This document shows positions 15,831-23,916 of a DNA stretch of 24,698 nt, in pieces. Source of the DNA: Promicromonosporaceae bacterium (GTDB taxonomy: Bacteria > Actinomycetota > Actinomycetes > Actinomycetales > Cellulomonadaceae); the NCBI GenBank assembly GCA_009780755.1, contig WQZL01000008.1, forward strand, positions 1-24,698, in the 5' to 3' direction. Every line of letters starts with the position of its first letter. Within the stretch, counting starts at the first letter, position 1. The notes under the pieces were generated by a model, which was given only the letters and a program-made list of their open reading frames with translations, was not told the origin of the DNA and did not search any database. The translations under genes were made by a program, and so were the position numbers.

Positions 15831-18259
15831 CCCGAAGGTGGAGGAATCAGATCGGCCCATTCGAGGTCGATGGCATGGTCTACGTGTTGGCGATGTTGGG
15901 GTTGGCCACTTTTGCGGCCTGGCCAATCTACAGATCGTCATCGTTCCTAGCGGTAGCCGGAACAGCTACTGTGACGGGGCTTGCTTTGGCGCTGCTATAT
16001 CGGCTGTTTTGGCCCCGCCCCTGGGGTATCGCGGCGCTGGCGTTGGTCGCTTACCTATTGTTTGGCTTGACCTTGACAATGCCCGCCTGGGAGGTCGGTA
16101 TCGCCCTAGCAATTCGTGGCGTACTCGCCGGGCCGGTTACGGCCTGGCAGAACCTGCTCACCGTCTACCTTCCGGTAGGCGGTTACCAAAACCTGCTGGT
16201 GCCAGCATTGCTGGTGTTTTTACTCGGTGCGCTGGGTGGGATGCTGCTTGTAATGCGGCGCGAACGAGCTGCCCTGGCCGTGCCGCTGCTGCTGGCCTGT
16301 GGGCTATTTGGTCTGCTGTTTGGCTCAGATGCAACTGGTTCGAGCTGGTATTTCGCGAGAATCCACCTCACGTCGGGGCGAGAAACGTTGCTAGGTGTAG
16401 GTGGTCTGCTCATTTCGCTGGGTTGGTTGGTCTGGCGGACACAGCGAAATAGGATCAACACCAAACTACGACCCATACAGGACAACGAAGCAGACGGCTC
16501 ACCCGAGGCAAAAGGCATCCGCAAACCGGTAATTCGAGTGATCTCCTTTGCGGCAGTGTTGGTGGTGGCGTTATCCGTTGGAACCGGACTCTCTTCGGTA
16601 CTGCTCACTGGCTCACGTCAGACGCTTCGGACCGGAAGCGGTCCCGACCTGCGCATAACCTCCGCAGTAAGCCCGCTGTCACAGTTCCGCACCTTCTTCG
16701 GTGCTGAACTGTACGACATGGTGCTGTTCTCGGTGAGTACCGATGGCCCCGTGCCCGAGCGAGTTCGACTCGCCGTGCTGACCGACTTCGACGGTCAGGT
16801 CTTCTCTGCGGGCGCGCCAGGAGCGGCGACACAGTTTCGCCGCGTGCCATCTGTACTTAACGCCGGAAACGGGGAACCCACGCAAGTGCGGATAGAAGGC
16901 TACCGACTAGATGAATTCTCTTCGCTGTGGTTGCCCATCGTGGGAACGCCCGAGCGGATCGCCTTTGATGGCCCACGACCGATAGAACTCCGCAACTCTT
17001 TCTACTTAGATCGCAGTGCCACAAGCGCCGTGACCACGGCTTATGGCGGGATGCGGGAAGGAGACCAGTTGGTGATTGAAGCACGAGTTCCGCCGTCACA
17101 CGAGCCGAGTGAACTGATCTCACCAGGTAACCATCCCAGGTGGTCAGCCCCGGAGGCATTGCGCCACTGGCTGGAAGAAAATCCCGTTCCGAACACCGGA
17201 GCGGGGCTGGTGGAGGCAGTAAACAACCTTCGCTCACGTGGACACCTGAGCCATGCGGTAACTCCTGACGCAGAGCAAGTGTGGATAGAAACTCTCTCCG
17301 CAGATGGGTATCAGTTTGTGCCCAGTGCTGCCGGACATTCCTATGGGCGCCTTGATCTTCTGTTCCGAGAGCTAAATGAACGCCAGCAGGTTGCAGGTGA
17401 TTCCGCAATCGCCTCCCTGGTAGGAGCGGGAGGCAATGATGAGCAGTTTGCCGCTGCTGCTGCACTCATAGCCGATCAACTCGGGTTCCCCGCTCGCGTT
17501 GTGATCGGTGCCCATTTGGGGACAGACGGGCACACTCGGCTTGACCCAGACATCCCAATCTGCGCAGAAGGGCTATGCACCGGCGGTTCAATGAGCGCTT
17601 GGATCGAGGTGCAGGGCATAGATGGCCGGTGGGCGCCCATTGATGTGCGTCCGCAGCATAGGCAGCAAATTGTCGAGCAGGTTGACGCCACCCGATTACC
17701 CGAGCATCCAACCGAGGTAAGGCCCGACATAGCCGAAGAAGTGTTACCGCCAGACTCGCAGCGTGCCGGTGGTGGAGCGCTAGGCACCACCGCTACCACT
17801 ACGAGAGAGGATGTCGCAGCCGCGACACACTGGCCAGTATTCAGAGCGATCGGCATCGGGCTGCTGATTATGTTGGCGCTACTCGGGCCGCCTGGAGTTG
17901 TAGTGCTAGTCAAGGTGCTTCGGCGCCGCGCACGCCGTACGAAGGCGAACGCGCGTCACCAGATAATTGGCGGTTGGGAGGAACTGATCGACCTGACCAC
18001 TGACTATCGCCTAGCAGAAGTGGGCACCAAGACTCGCAGGGAATTAGCCGCAGAACTCAACTTGGCAGGTGTGGCAAACCTTGCTCGGGTCACTGATCGT
18101 GCCGCCTTCTCCGACTCAATCATCACCCCTGGGGAAGCCCGCCAGTTCTGGGAAGAAATGGCCGACGAGTGCGCCACGATTCGTCAGGGAGCAACGCCAT
18201 GGCGGCGTCTGCGGGCCGAACTTTCGCTGACATCATTGCTGCGTACGCGACCAATATAG
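15827..18259 (+). CDS. Membrane transglutaminase-fold protein, catalytic Cys and His replaced (probable pseudoenzyme; TgM-like)
   Basis: An 810-residue protein. About seven or eight membrane helices occupy residues 15-260, then an extracellular region, a transglutaminase-like core at about 525-620, one membrane helix near 668-698 and a cytosolic basic tail. The core keeps the fold signatures QFAAAAALIADQLGFPARVV and AWIEVQGIDGRWAPIDVRP. At the position of the catalytic Cys in the usual G-D-C-E-Q-F-A there is Asp538 (GNDEQFA), and the usual His before Ala-Trp is Ser590. Asp606 remains. Transglutaminase or protease activity by the Cys-His-Asp mechanism is therefore unlikely, and a structural or binding role is more likely. 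ATGA overlap with DUF58 and PFNA-type synteny support the identity. Confidence 0.88.
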   Translation: MTRRWRNQIGPFEVDGMVYVLAMLGLATFAAWPIYRSSSFLAVAGTATVTGLALALLYRLFWPRPWGIAALALVAYLLFGLTLTMPAWEVGIALAIRGVLAGPVTAWQNLLTVYLPVGGYQNLLVPALLVFLLGALGGMLLVMRRERAALAVPLLLACGLFGLLFGSDATGSSWYFARIHLTSGRETLLGVGGLLISLGWLVWRTQRNRINTKLRPIQDNEADGSPEAKGIRKPVIRVISFAAVLVVALSVGTGLSSVLLTGSRQTLRTGSGPDLRITSAVSPLSQFRTFFGAELYDMVLFSVSTDGPVPERVRLAVLTDFDGQVFSAGAPGAATQFRRVPSVLNAGNGEPTQVRIEGYRLDEFSSLWLPIVGTPERIAFDGPRPIELRNSFYLDRSATSAVTTAYGGMREGDQLVIEARVPPSHEPSELISPGNHPRWSAPEALRHWLEENPVPNTGAGLVEAVNNLRSRGHLSHAVTPDAEQVWIETLSADGYQFVPSAAGHSYGRLDLLFRELNERQQVAGDSAIASLVGAGGNDEQFAAAAALIADQLGFPARVVIGAHLGTDGHTRLDPDIPICAEGLCTGGSMSAWIEVQGIDGRWAPIDVRPQHRQQIVEQVDATRLPEHPTEVRPDIAEEVLPPDSQRAGGGALGTTATTTREDVAAATHWPVFRAIGIGLLIMLALLGPPGVVVLVKVLRRRARRTKANARHQIIGGWEELIDLTTDYRLAEVGTKTRRELAAELNLAGVANLARVTDRAAFSDSIITPGEARQFWEEMADECATIRQGATPWRRLRAELSLTSLLRTRPI

Positions 18260-18275
18260 ATAGAGAGGCACGCAA

Positions 18276-19088
18276 GTGAGATCGATCCGTAAGCTGTTGT
18301 CGAGGAGATCATCTACCGACATCACCATAGCGGCGGGAAAACCTTCGGCCGATGACGTCAGGTGGGCACCGCCGCTGGTGGAACAAGCAGAGCAGCGGGA
18401 AGCAGCCAATCCACCCCAGGCGGATACCAAGTTGGCTACTACGACGCCTCCTGACGCCGTAGGAACACCTTCCCCGTGGGCGCCGCCAGCCGAGCAGGCG
18501 GCGCAGTCTGTGCCAATCCCCTCCGTGATTCGCAAGCCGATGGTACTCCAGCCGCTGTTGGTCGATACTCCGATGCCGAAGCCGCTGGTTTCGCCGACCA
18601 GTCAACCAAGGTGGGCACCACCTGAACAATCGGCACCAGCGCCTGAATTAGTACCCGACGATCAAACCATCCTCGCCGTGAGTTCAATCGAAGCATCGGA
18701 TGATGGCATGGACGACATTGACGATCAAACGGTGTTCGCCTCGCGCCTGGCGAAGACACGCTGGTATCTAGGGCAAGGAGAACACCGCTTCGAACTGACC
18801 GCCGAAAAGGTGCTGCTCGGGCGCAAACCGGGAGCGAACCCAGACGCGACAACGCAGGTGATCGAACTGCCTGACGCCACCCGTACCATCTCCAAGCGGC
18901 ACGCTACCTTGCACCGCAACGACGAAGAATGGACCATCATCGACCTAGCATCAACCAACGGCGTAACGCTCATCTACCCCGATGAGACCGAGGAATCCGC
19001 CGTGCCAAAGATGCCGGTTCCTCTTACGGAACGTTTCTATCTCGGAGATGTCGAGTACACGCTGATAAGCGAGGTTGGCCTCAAATGA
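18276..19088 (+). CDS. FHA-domain phosphothreonine-binding protein with twin DDQT sites
   Basis: A 270-residue cytosolic protein. Residues 1-125 are Pro/Ala/Gln-rich and unstructured with three WAPP motifs (30-33, 68-71, 113-116), each soon followed by Glu-Gln. Two acidic sites, PDDQTIL (Thr131) and DDQTVF (Thr152), resemble the phospho-acceptor threonines of GarA/FHA-type kinase substrates. The C-terminal FHA domain (about 165-268) has GRK at 182-184, SKRHATL from 206 and STNGV from 226, the residues that bind phosphothreonine. GTG 18276 is preceded by AGAGAGG. The likely kinase is the one encoded upstream in the same run. Phosphorylated Thr could bind its own FHA domain or that of the EssC/EccC-like ATPase. 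The next gene starts in an ATGA overlap. Confidence 0.9.
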   Translation: MRSIRKLLSRRSSTDITIAAGKPSADDVRWAPPLVEQAEQREAANPPQADTKLATTTPPDAVGTPSPWAPPAEQAAQSVPIPSVIRKPMVLQPLLVDTPMPKPLVSPTSQPRWAPPEQSAPAPELVPDDQTILAVSSIEASDDGMDDIDDQTVFASRLAKTRWYLGQGEHRFELTAEKVLLGRKPGANPDATTQVIELPDATRTISKRHATLHRNDEEWTIIDLASTNGVTLIYPDETEESAVPKMPVPLTERFYLGDVEYTLISEVGLK

Positions 19089-19300
19089 ACCAACCGAATG
19101 ATCGCTACCGTGCCCGGGCGCCCGAAGCGCGTCACATTATGAAGCCGCTCCCTGCGGCCACGATGCATCCGACAACCCTCTCTGCACCAAACGAACATGC
19201 AAAAAAACCATCGCGACGCCTGGGTGTTATCGCCGTTGTAGGTGCTGTTGTCCTGTTCGCGGTGACCATCACACTCATTATCATCCTGCTCGTCACCTAA
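19085..19300 (+). CDS. Small single-helix membrane protein, 71 aa
   Basis: A 71-residue protein with a basic, polar N-terminal half and one hydrophobic helix at about 48-70 (GVIAVVGAVVLFAVTITLII) that ends the protein, giving a tail-anchored topology. It starts in an ATGA overlap with the FHA gene and ends 21 bases before the large ATPase gene, so it is translated as part of the operon. No known family is recognised. By position it could be a small membrane subunit stabilising the secretion ATPase, which is inference. Confidence 0.65.
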   Translation: MNQPNDRYRARAPEARHIMKPLPAATMHPTTLSAPNEHAKKPSRRLGVIAVVGAVVLFAVTITLIIILLVT

Positions 19301-19321
19301 CTAGATTGAAAGACTAAATCC

Positions 19322-22300
19322 GTGCGTGTAAAATTAACCGTCGTCAATGATGCTAACGTTGCCCTCGACGTTCTGATCGAGGCAGACTCGGACGCAACCG
19401 TTGGGGGGATGGCAAAGAAACTAGCTCAATCGCCCGAACTAGGGCTAAATCCGGATCGCTCCTACACGCTGCAAGCTTTGATGCCAGGCCGCGATGAATG
19501 GATGCTGTTGCCCCCAGAAGCCGTTATCGGTGAGCAGTGGCTCACCCCGGCTTCACGGGTAGCGCTTTACGATATCACCGATAGTGGACATGATTTACCC
19601 TCGACGCAGGCAGGCACCACGGCTACATTGCGAGTGCTAAACGGGAAGCAAGCCGGAACGGAGTTCCTGCTGGCTCAGGGTTCACACACGGTTGGCCGTG
19701 ACCCCGAATGCGAGGTGACGTTGGCAGACCTTTTCTTGTCTAAACGACACTTCCGGATTGATGTGGGAGTCGAAACCGAAGTGATCGATTTAGGTTCAGC
19801 GAACGGCCTGGAATTGGGAGGAAACCTGGTTTCCCGCATCCGGGTTGTGAATCGGGAGGAATTCTTTGCTGGCGGTACACGCATGTCTATCGAGGTCGCC
19901 GAGCAAGCGGCCACCTCTCGACAGGAAGCATCCGGGGTAATCGGAGTTAGGCGGTCACCGCGAGTCGAAACGCGGTATGCCGGGTCCACATTCAAGGCCC
20001 CAAGGGTGCCGCAAGAGCTAGAACCCCAGCCGTTCCCAATCCTGGCGATGCTAACCCCACTGCTTATGGGTGGGGCAATGTTCGTGATGACTGGTCGCCT
20101 CGCGTCGCTCATTTTCATCATGATGTCTCCGATTATGGTAATCGGAAACTACTTCACAAAACGAAAGCGTGAACGCACAAAGCTCGCCCGCAGCATCGCT
20201 AAGTTCGAGGACGCGCTGGCTGGACTGCGTGACCGGGTAGAACGGGAGAAGGTGGCAGAACATGTAGCCAGGGTTGCAGAGATCCCAGCCTCCGGTGATG
20301 TACTAGACGCTGCCGCACGGCTTAGCCCACTACTGTGGACGCGAAGGGCCGAACATTGGAATTTCCTGGAGGTGTGCCTGGGACGTGGCCCAATGCCTAG
20401 CCGTAACGTGATCGAGAACATTGACGGCGACGACATGATCCCAGAACATCAGGAGCGTCTGGATGCTTTGATTGAATCCGTCCGACTGATTGATGATGTA
20501 CCACTAGTGGCAAGTTGGCGAGAGTCGGGCGCCATTGGAGTCTCCGGTCGTGAATCAGCTAGTCAGATCGTAGTCAACGCGATCATGGCGCAGGTGACGG
20601 GCCTACATTCTCCAGCCGAAGTGGTAGTTGCCGGTGTACTCTCTCCGCAATGGGCGCGCAACCTCGCCTGGCTTAAGTGGTTGCCTCATACGGCCTCTCC
20701 TCACAGCCCCTTGGCCGGGGAGCATCTAGCAGGGGATCAAGCATCGGGTGACCAATTACTGGCCCGGCTCGAAGAACTCGTCGTAGCACGCAGTCAGGAA
20801 CGTGGCTCCGGTGGGGACGCTGAGGTACGCGGTGCCATCAATGAGGATGGTGCTGCCTGGCACGGTGGCGCCCAAGTGGGTTCGTCGGCACAGTCGGATT
20901 ACTACGCAGGCCCATTACCGGCGGTTATCGTGGTTATCTCCGCCGACGCCGTAGCGGATCGGGCGCGATTAGTGGCGCTCTCGGAGCGAGCGGCCGACAC
21001 TGGTGTGTTTCCGCTATGGGTAGGGGAGACGTTGGCGGAACTGCCCGCCGTTTGCCGCGCTTACGTAGACGCAGAGGCGGCCCGCGTAGGGTTGGTGCGA
21101 ATCGGGCGGGCTATTGAACCGGTCGCGCTCGACGTGGTCGATGCCCCGATGGCCGGACGCTACGGGCGGCACATGGGTCGCCTCACCGACGCTGATGTGC
21201 CCGTAGCGGGGGCTGTGGGCGTGCCAAACCGGGCTTCGCTAGTTGGCCTGATCGATCCCGAGCTGCTGACCAATCCATCGGCCGCGCTTGACCGGTGGAT
21301 TCAAAACGGCTCAATCCATGATCGCACTGATGCCGCGCTGCGGACGAAGGCACGAAAGCGCCCCGGACGTCTGCGAGCCATAGTTGGTGCCGGGGCTGAT
21401 GGTCCAACGCATATTGACCTGCGCGTGCAGGGACCACACGCACTGGTGGGCGGCACCACCGGTGCGGGCAAGTCGGAGTTTTTGCAATCTTGGGTGCTGG
21501 GCATGGCTGCCGAATACAGCCCCGACCGAGTTACCTTCCTTTTTGTTGACTACAAGGGAGGCGCGGCCTTCGCCGACTGTGTAAACCTGCCGCACTGCGT
21601 AGGCTTGGTCACTGATCTTTCCCCGCACCTGGTGCGTCGGGCACTCACCTCATTGCGCGCCGAACTGCACTACCGCGAACACCTACTCAACGGCAAGGGA
21701 GCCAAGGATCTTGCCGAGTTGGAAGAACGCGGTGATCCTGAAGCGCCTCCCATGCTTGTTATCGTTATCGACGAGTTTGCGGCGCTGGTGGGGGAGGTGC
21801 CCGAGTTCGTTGACGGCGTCGTCGATGTGGCACAGCGTGGGCGCTCGCTGGGCATTCACCTGATTATGGCCACACAGCGGCCAGCGGGCGTCATCAAGGA
21901 CAACCTGCGGGCAAATACGAACCTACGCGTCGCGCTCCGTATGGCCGACGAGTCCGACTCAGCCGACGTAGTGGGGGACAAGCTCGCAGCACATTTCGAC
22001 GCGGGTACCCCCGGACGGGCTGTTGCTAAAACGGGTCCGGGGCGCTTGACGCTATTTCAGGCCGGTTACGCCGGTGGCTGGTCCCTTAATGTCAAGCGTG
22101 ACCCAAAGGTCGAGGTGTTCGATTTGCCCTTCGGGCGAGGGAGTCAATGGCCTGAACTGGAGGAAGACGCTGCGGATGAACCCGAACAAGACCTCGGGCC
22201 AACCGATCAGGAGCGAATGGTCTCGGTATTTCAGGCAGCCGCAAAGCAGGCGAACCTTCCCGAGCCACGACGCCCGTGGCTTGACGAGCTGAAGGAGTGT

Positions 22301-23818
22301 TTTGACCTGGCATCGCTATCGGCCACGGAGGGTGGGGCGTTGCCGCTGGGCATGTGTGACGAGCCGGAACGGCAGACGCAGTCTGTTGCTTACTTTGATC
22401 CCGATGGTGACGGTCACATGGCCATATTCGGTACGGGTGGTTCCGGCAAGACGGTCATGCTGCGCTCGGTAGCCGTAACGGCCGCCCTTGATGGGCTGAC
22501 TCACGTCTACGGCCTCGATTTCGCCTCCGGGGGGTTACGGATGCTCGAACCGCTCCCGCACGTTGGCGCGGTGGTGATGGGTGATGATGAGGAACGGGTG
22601 ACTCGCCTGCTGCGGCAACTCAAAGATGAGGTGGAGAGCCGCACCGCGCGCTTCGCGCCCACTGGCGCGGCCTCGATCAGTGAATATCGCTCGGCAGTGG
22701 GCGGAAACCCAGCCGAGAAGCGGATCATTTTGCTCATCGACGCCTTTGGCGTGTTTGTTGACGAGTGGGACACACCGGCGGGTGGACGCAGCCGCTGGTT
22801 CCGGGTCTTCTCAGATCTAGTGCAGTCCGGTCGGCCACTTGGCATTCATGTGGTGTTTACCGTCGATCGTCCCGGGGCGGTGCCGTCAGCGATTCGTTCA
22901 GGCATCCAGCGCCGGGTCGTGTTGCGCTTGGCCGACGACAACCTCTACGCGCAACTAGACGTGCCTGGTGATGTTCTCGATGAGAACAGTCCGCCTGGAC
23001 GTGGCATCTGGGGTCGCCTAGAGCTGCAAGCGGCGATTCAAGGCGGCGATGGATCGACCGCGGCACAGAGCGAAGCGATCACCGCCTTAGCTGAGCAACT
23101 TCGAGCCGCCGGGTTGGTCGAGGCACCAGGAGTAGGGGCGCTGCCAGAATTGATTACCCCGGCAGAACTTGGTGTCGCAGCGCCGGGGCAGTTGCTGCTT
23201 GGCATCGGAGACGAGGAACTGTTGCCGGTGGGCATCGAAACCGAAGGCGTATTGGCGATTGCAGGGCCACCACAGTCGGGTCGCTCAACCCTGGTCGCCA
23301 CTATTGCTCATCAGGCGATAGCGGCGGGAATGACCATCTACCATGTCGGGCCGAAGCGGTCACGTATCGCCTCTCTGCCTGGGGTTCGACTCTCTGCCAG
23401 TACCCCAGAGAGCGTGTCTGAGATGGCGAGGGCGCTTGCGGGGTTGGTTTCGGGTGGTGAATCGACGGATAAGGTGATGTTGATTATTGAGGGCATCAAC
23501 GATTGGTTGATGACCCCGGCCGATCAACCCTTGACGGAGGCGGTGCGTGCGTTGAAGCGCGCCGAGCATCTGGTGGTGAGCGAGGCGGAAACAACGACCT
23601 GGGGCGGGATTTCGCAGTTGCTTCAAGAGCTTAAGGCCGCTCGACGCGGCATCTTGTTGCAGCCAGAGTCGAATGATGGCAGCACAGTGCTTCGCACTGA
23701 TATTGGTCGGGCTACCCGAGCCGACTTCCCGGTTGGCCGGGGCGTTCTAGTAGCTGCCGGTAAGACCCAGCGAGTCCAGTTTGCCTGTCTCGACGAGTTG
23801 GCAGGAGATGATTCTTGA
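19322..23818 (+). CDS. EssC/EccC-type FtsK/SpoIIIE T7SS ATPase with N-terminal ubiquitin-like and FHA domains
   Basis: A 1498-residue motor protein. Residues 1-88 have a ubiquitin-like pattern (VKLTVVNDANVALDVLIEAD, then TVGGMAKKLAQ), like YukD/EccD N-domains. An FHA domain (about 98-197) has VGRDPECEV, LSKRHF and GSANG. Two membrane helices (about 238-278) follow. Three FtsK/SpoIIIE domains then follow. D1 is intact, with GGTTGAGKS (Lys717) and VIVIDEF (Asp817-Glu818). D2 has GTGGSGKT (Lys1043) but LLIDAF with Ala1141 in place of the catalytic Glu. D3 has GPPQSGRST with Arg1321 in place of Lys. This is the usual T7SS pattern of one active and two substrate-binding or regulatory ATPase domains. 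The FHA-first layout is EssC-like rather than mycobacterial EccC-like. GTG at 19322 is the likely start. Confidence 0.93.
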   Translation: MRVKLTVVNDANVALDVLIEADSDATVGGMAKKLAQSPELGLNPDRSYTLQALMPGRDEWMLLPPEAVIGEQWLTPASRVALYDITDSGHDLPSTQAGTTATLRVLNGKQAGTEFLLAQGSHTVGRDPECEVTLADLFLSKRHFRIDVGVETEVIDLGSANGLELGGNLVSRIRVVNREEFFAGGTRMSIEVAEQAATSRQEASGVIGVRRSPRVETRYAGSTFKAPRVPQELEPQPFPILAMLTPLLMGGAMFVMTGRLASLIFIMMSPIMVIGNYFTKRKRERTKLARSIAKFEDALAGLRDRVEREKVAEHVARVAEIPASGDVLDAAARLSPLLWTRRAEHWNFLEVCLGRGPMPSRNVIENIDGDDMIPEHQERLDALIESVRLIDDVPLVASWRESGAIGVSGRESASQIVVNAIMAQVTGLHSPAEVVVAGVLSPQWARNLAWLKWLPHTASPHSPLAGEHLAGDQASGDQLLARLEELVVARSQERGSGGDAEVRGAINEDGAAWHGGAQVGSSAQSDYYAGPLPAVIVVISADAVADRARLVALSERAADTGVFPLWVGETLAELPAVCRAYVDAEAARVGLVRIGRAIEPVALDVVDAPMAGRYGRHMGRLTDADVPVAGAVGVPNRASLVGLIDPELLTNPSAALDRWIQNGSIHDRTDAALRTKARKRPGRLRAIVGAGADGPTHIDLRVQGPHALVGGTTGAGKSEFLQSWVLGMAAEYSPDRVTFLFVDYKGGAAFADCVNLPHCVGLVTDLSPHLVRRALTSLRAELHYREHLLNGKGAKDLAELEERGDPEAPPMLVIVIDEFAALVGEVPEFVDGVVDVAQRGRSLGIHLIMATQRPAGVIKDNLRANTNLRVALRMADESDSADVVGDKLAAHFDAGTPGRAVAKTGPGRLTLFQAGYAGGWSLNVKRDPKVEVFDLPFGRGSQWPELEEDAADEPEQDLGPTDQERMVSVFQAAAKQANLPEPRRPWLDELKECFDLASLSATEGGALPLGMCDEPERQTQSVAYFDPDGDGHMAIFGTGGSGKTVMLRSVAVTAALDGLTHVYGLDFASGGLRMLEPLPHVGAVVMGDDEERVTRLLRQLKDEVESRTARFAPTGAASISEYRSAVGGNPAEKRIILLIDAFGVFVDEWDTPAGGRSRWFRVFSDLVQSGRPLGIHVVFTVDRPGAVPSAIRSGIQRRVVLRLADDNLYAQLDVPGDVLDENSPPGRGIWGRLELQAAIQGGDGSTAAQSEAITALAEQLRAAGLVEAPGVGALPELITPAELGVAAPGQLLLGIGDEELLPVGIETEGVLAIAGPPQSGRSTLVATIAHQAIAAGMTIYHVGPKRSRIASLPGVRLSASTPESVSEMARALAGLVSGGESTDKVMLIIEGINDWLMTPADQPLTEAVRALKRAEHLVVSEAETTTWGGISQLLQELKAARRGILLQPESNDGSTVLRTDIGRATRADFPVGRGVLVAAGKTQRVQFACLDELAGDDS

Positions 23819-23862
23819 AGACTGGTGCCGAAAAGGGTGGGCGGTGGTGGCTTCGACACGTC

Positions 23863-23876
23863 GGGCCTGACGGCCC
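23863..23876 (+). terminator. Weak hairpin after the secretion ATPase gene
   Basis: GGGCC at 23863-23867 and GGCCC at 23872-23876 can pair around a TGAC loop in the 98-base gap between the ATPase stop and murG. No T run follows, so intrinsic termination is doubtful. The hairpin may just reflect GC-rich sequence. Confidence 0.2.
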
Positions 23877-23916
23877 TCCTACTCAACCACCCGGTTGGCG
23901 CGGGTAGGGTCGTGGT

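Noticed and set aside
15820..16452. 210-codon plus-strand frame over the transglutaminase-fold gene
   Set aside because: It overlaps the transmembrane-coding region in another frame and has no hydrophobic or domain pattern of its own.
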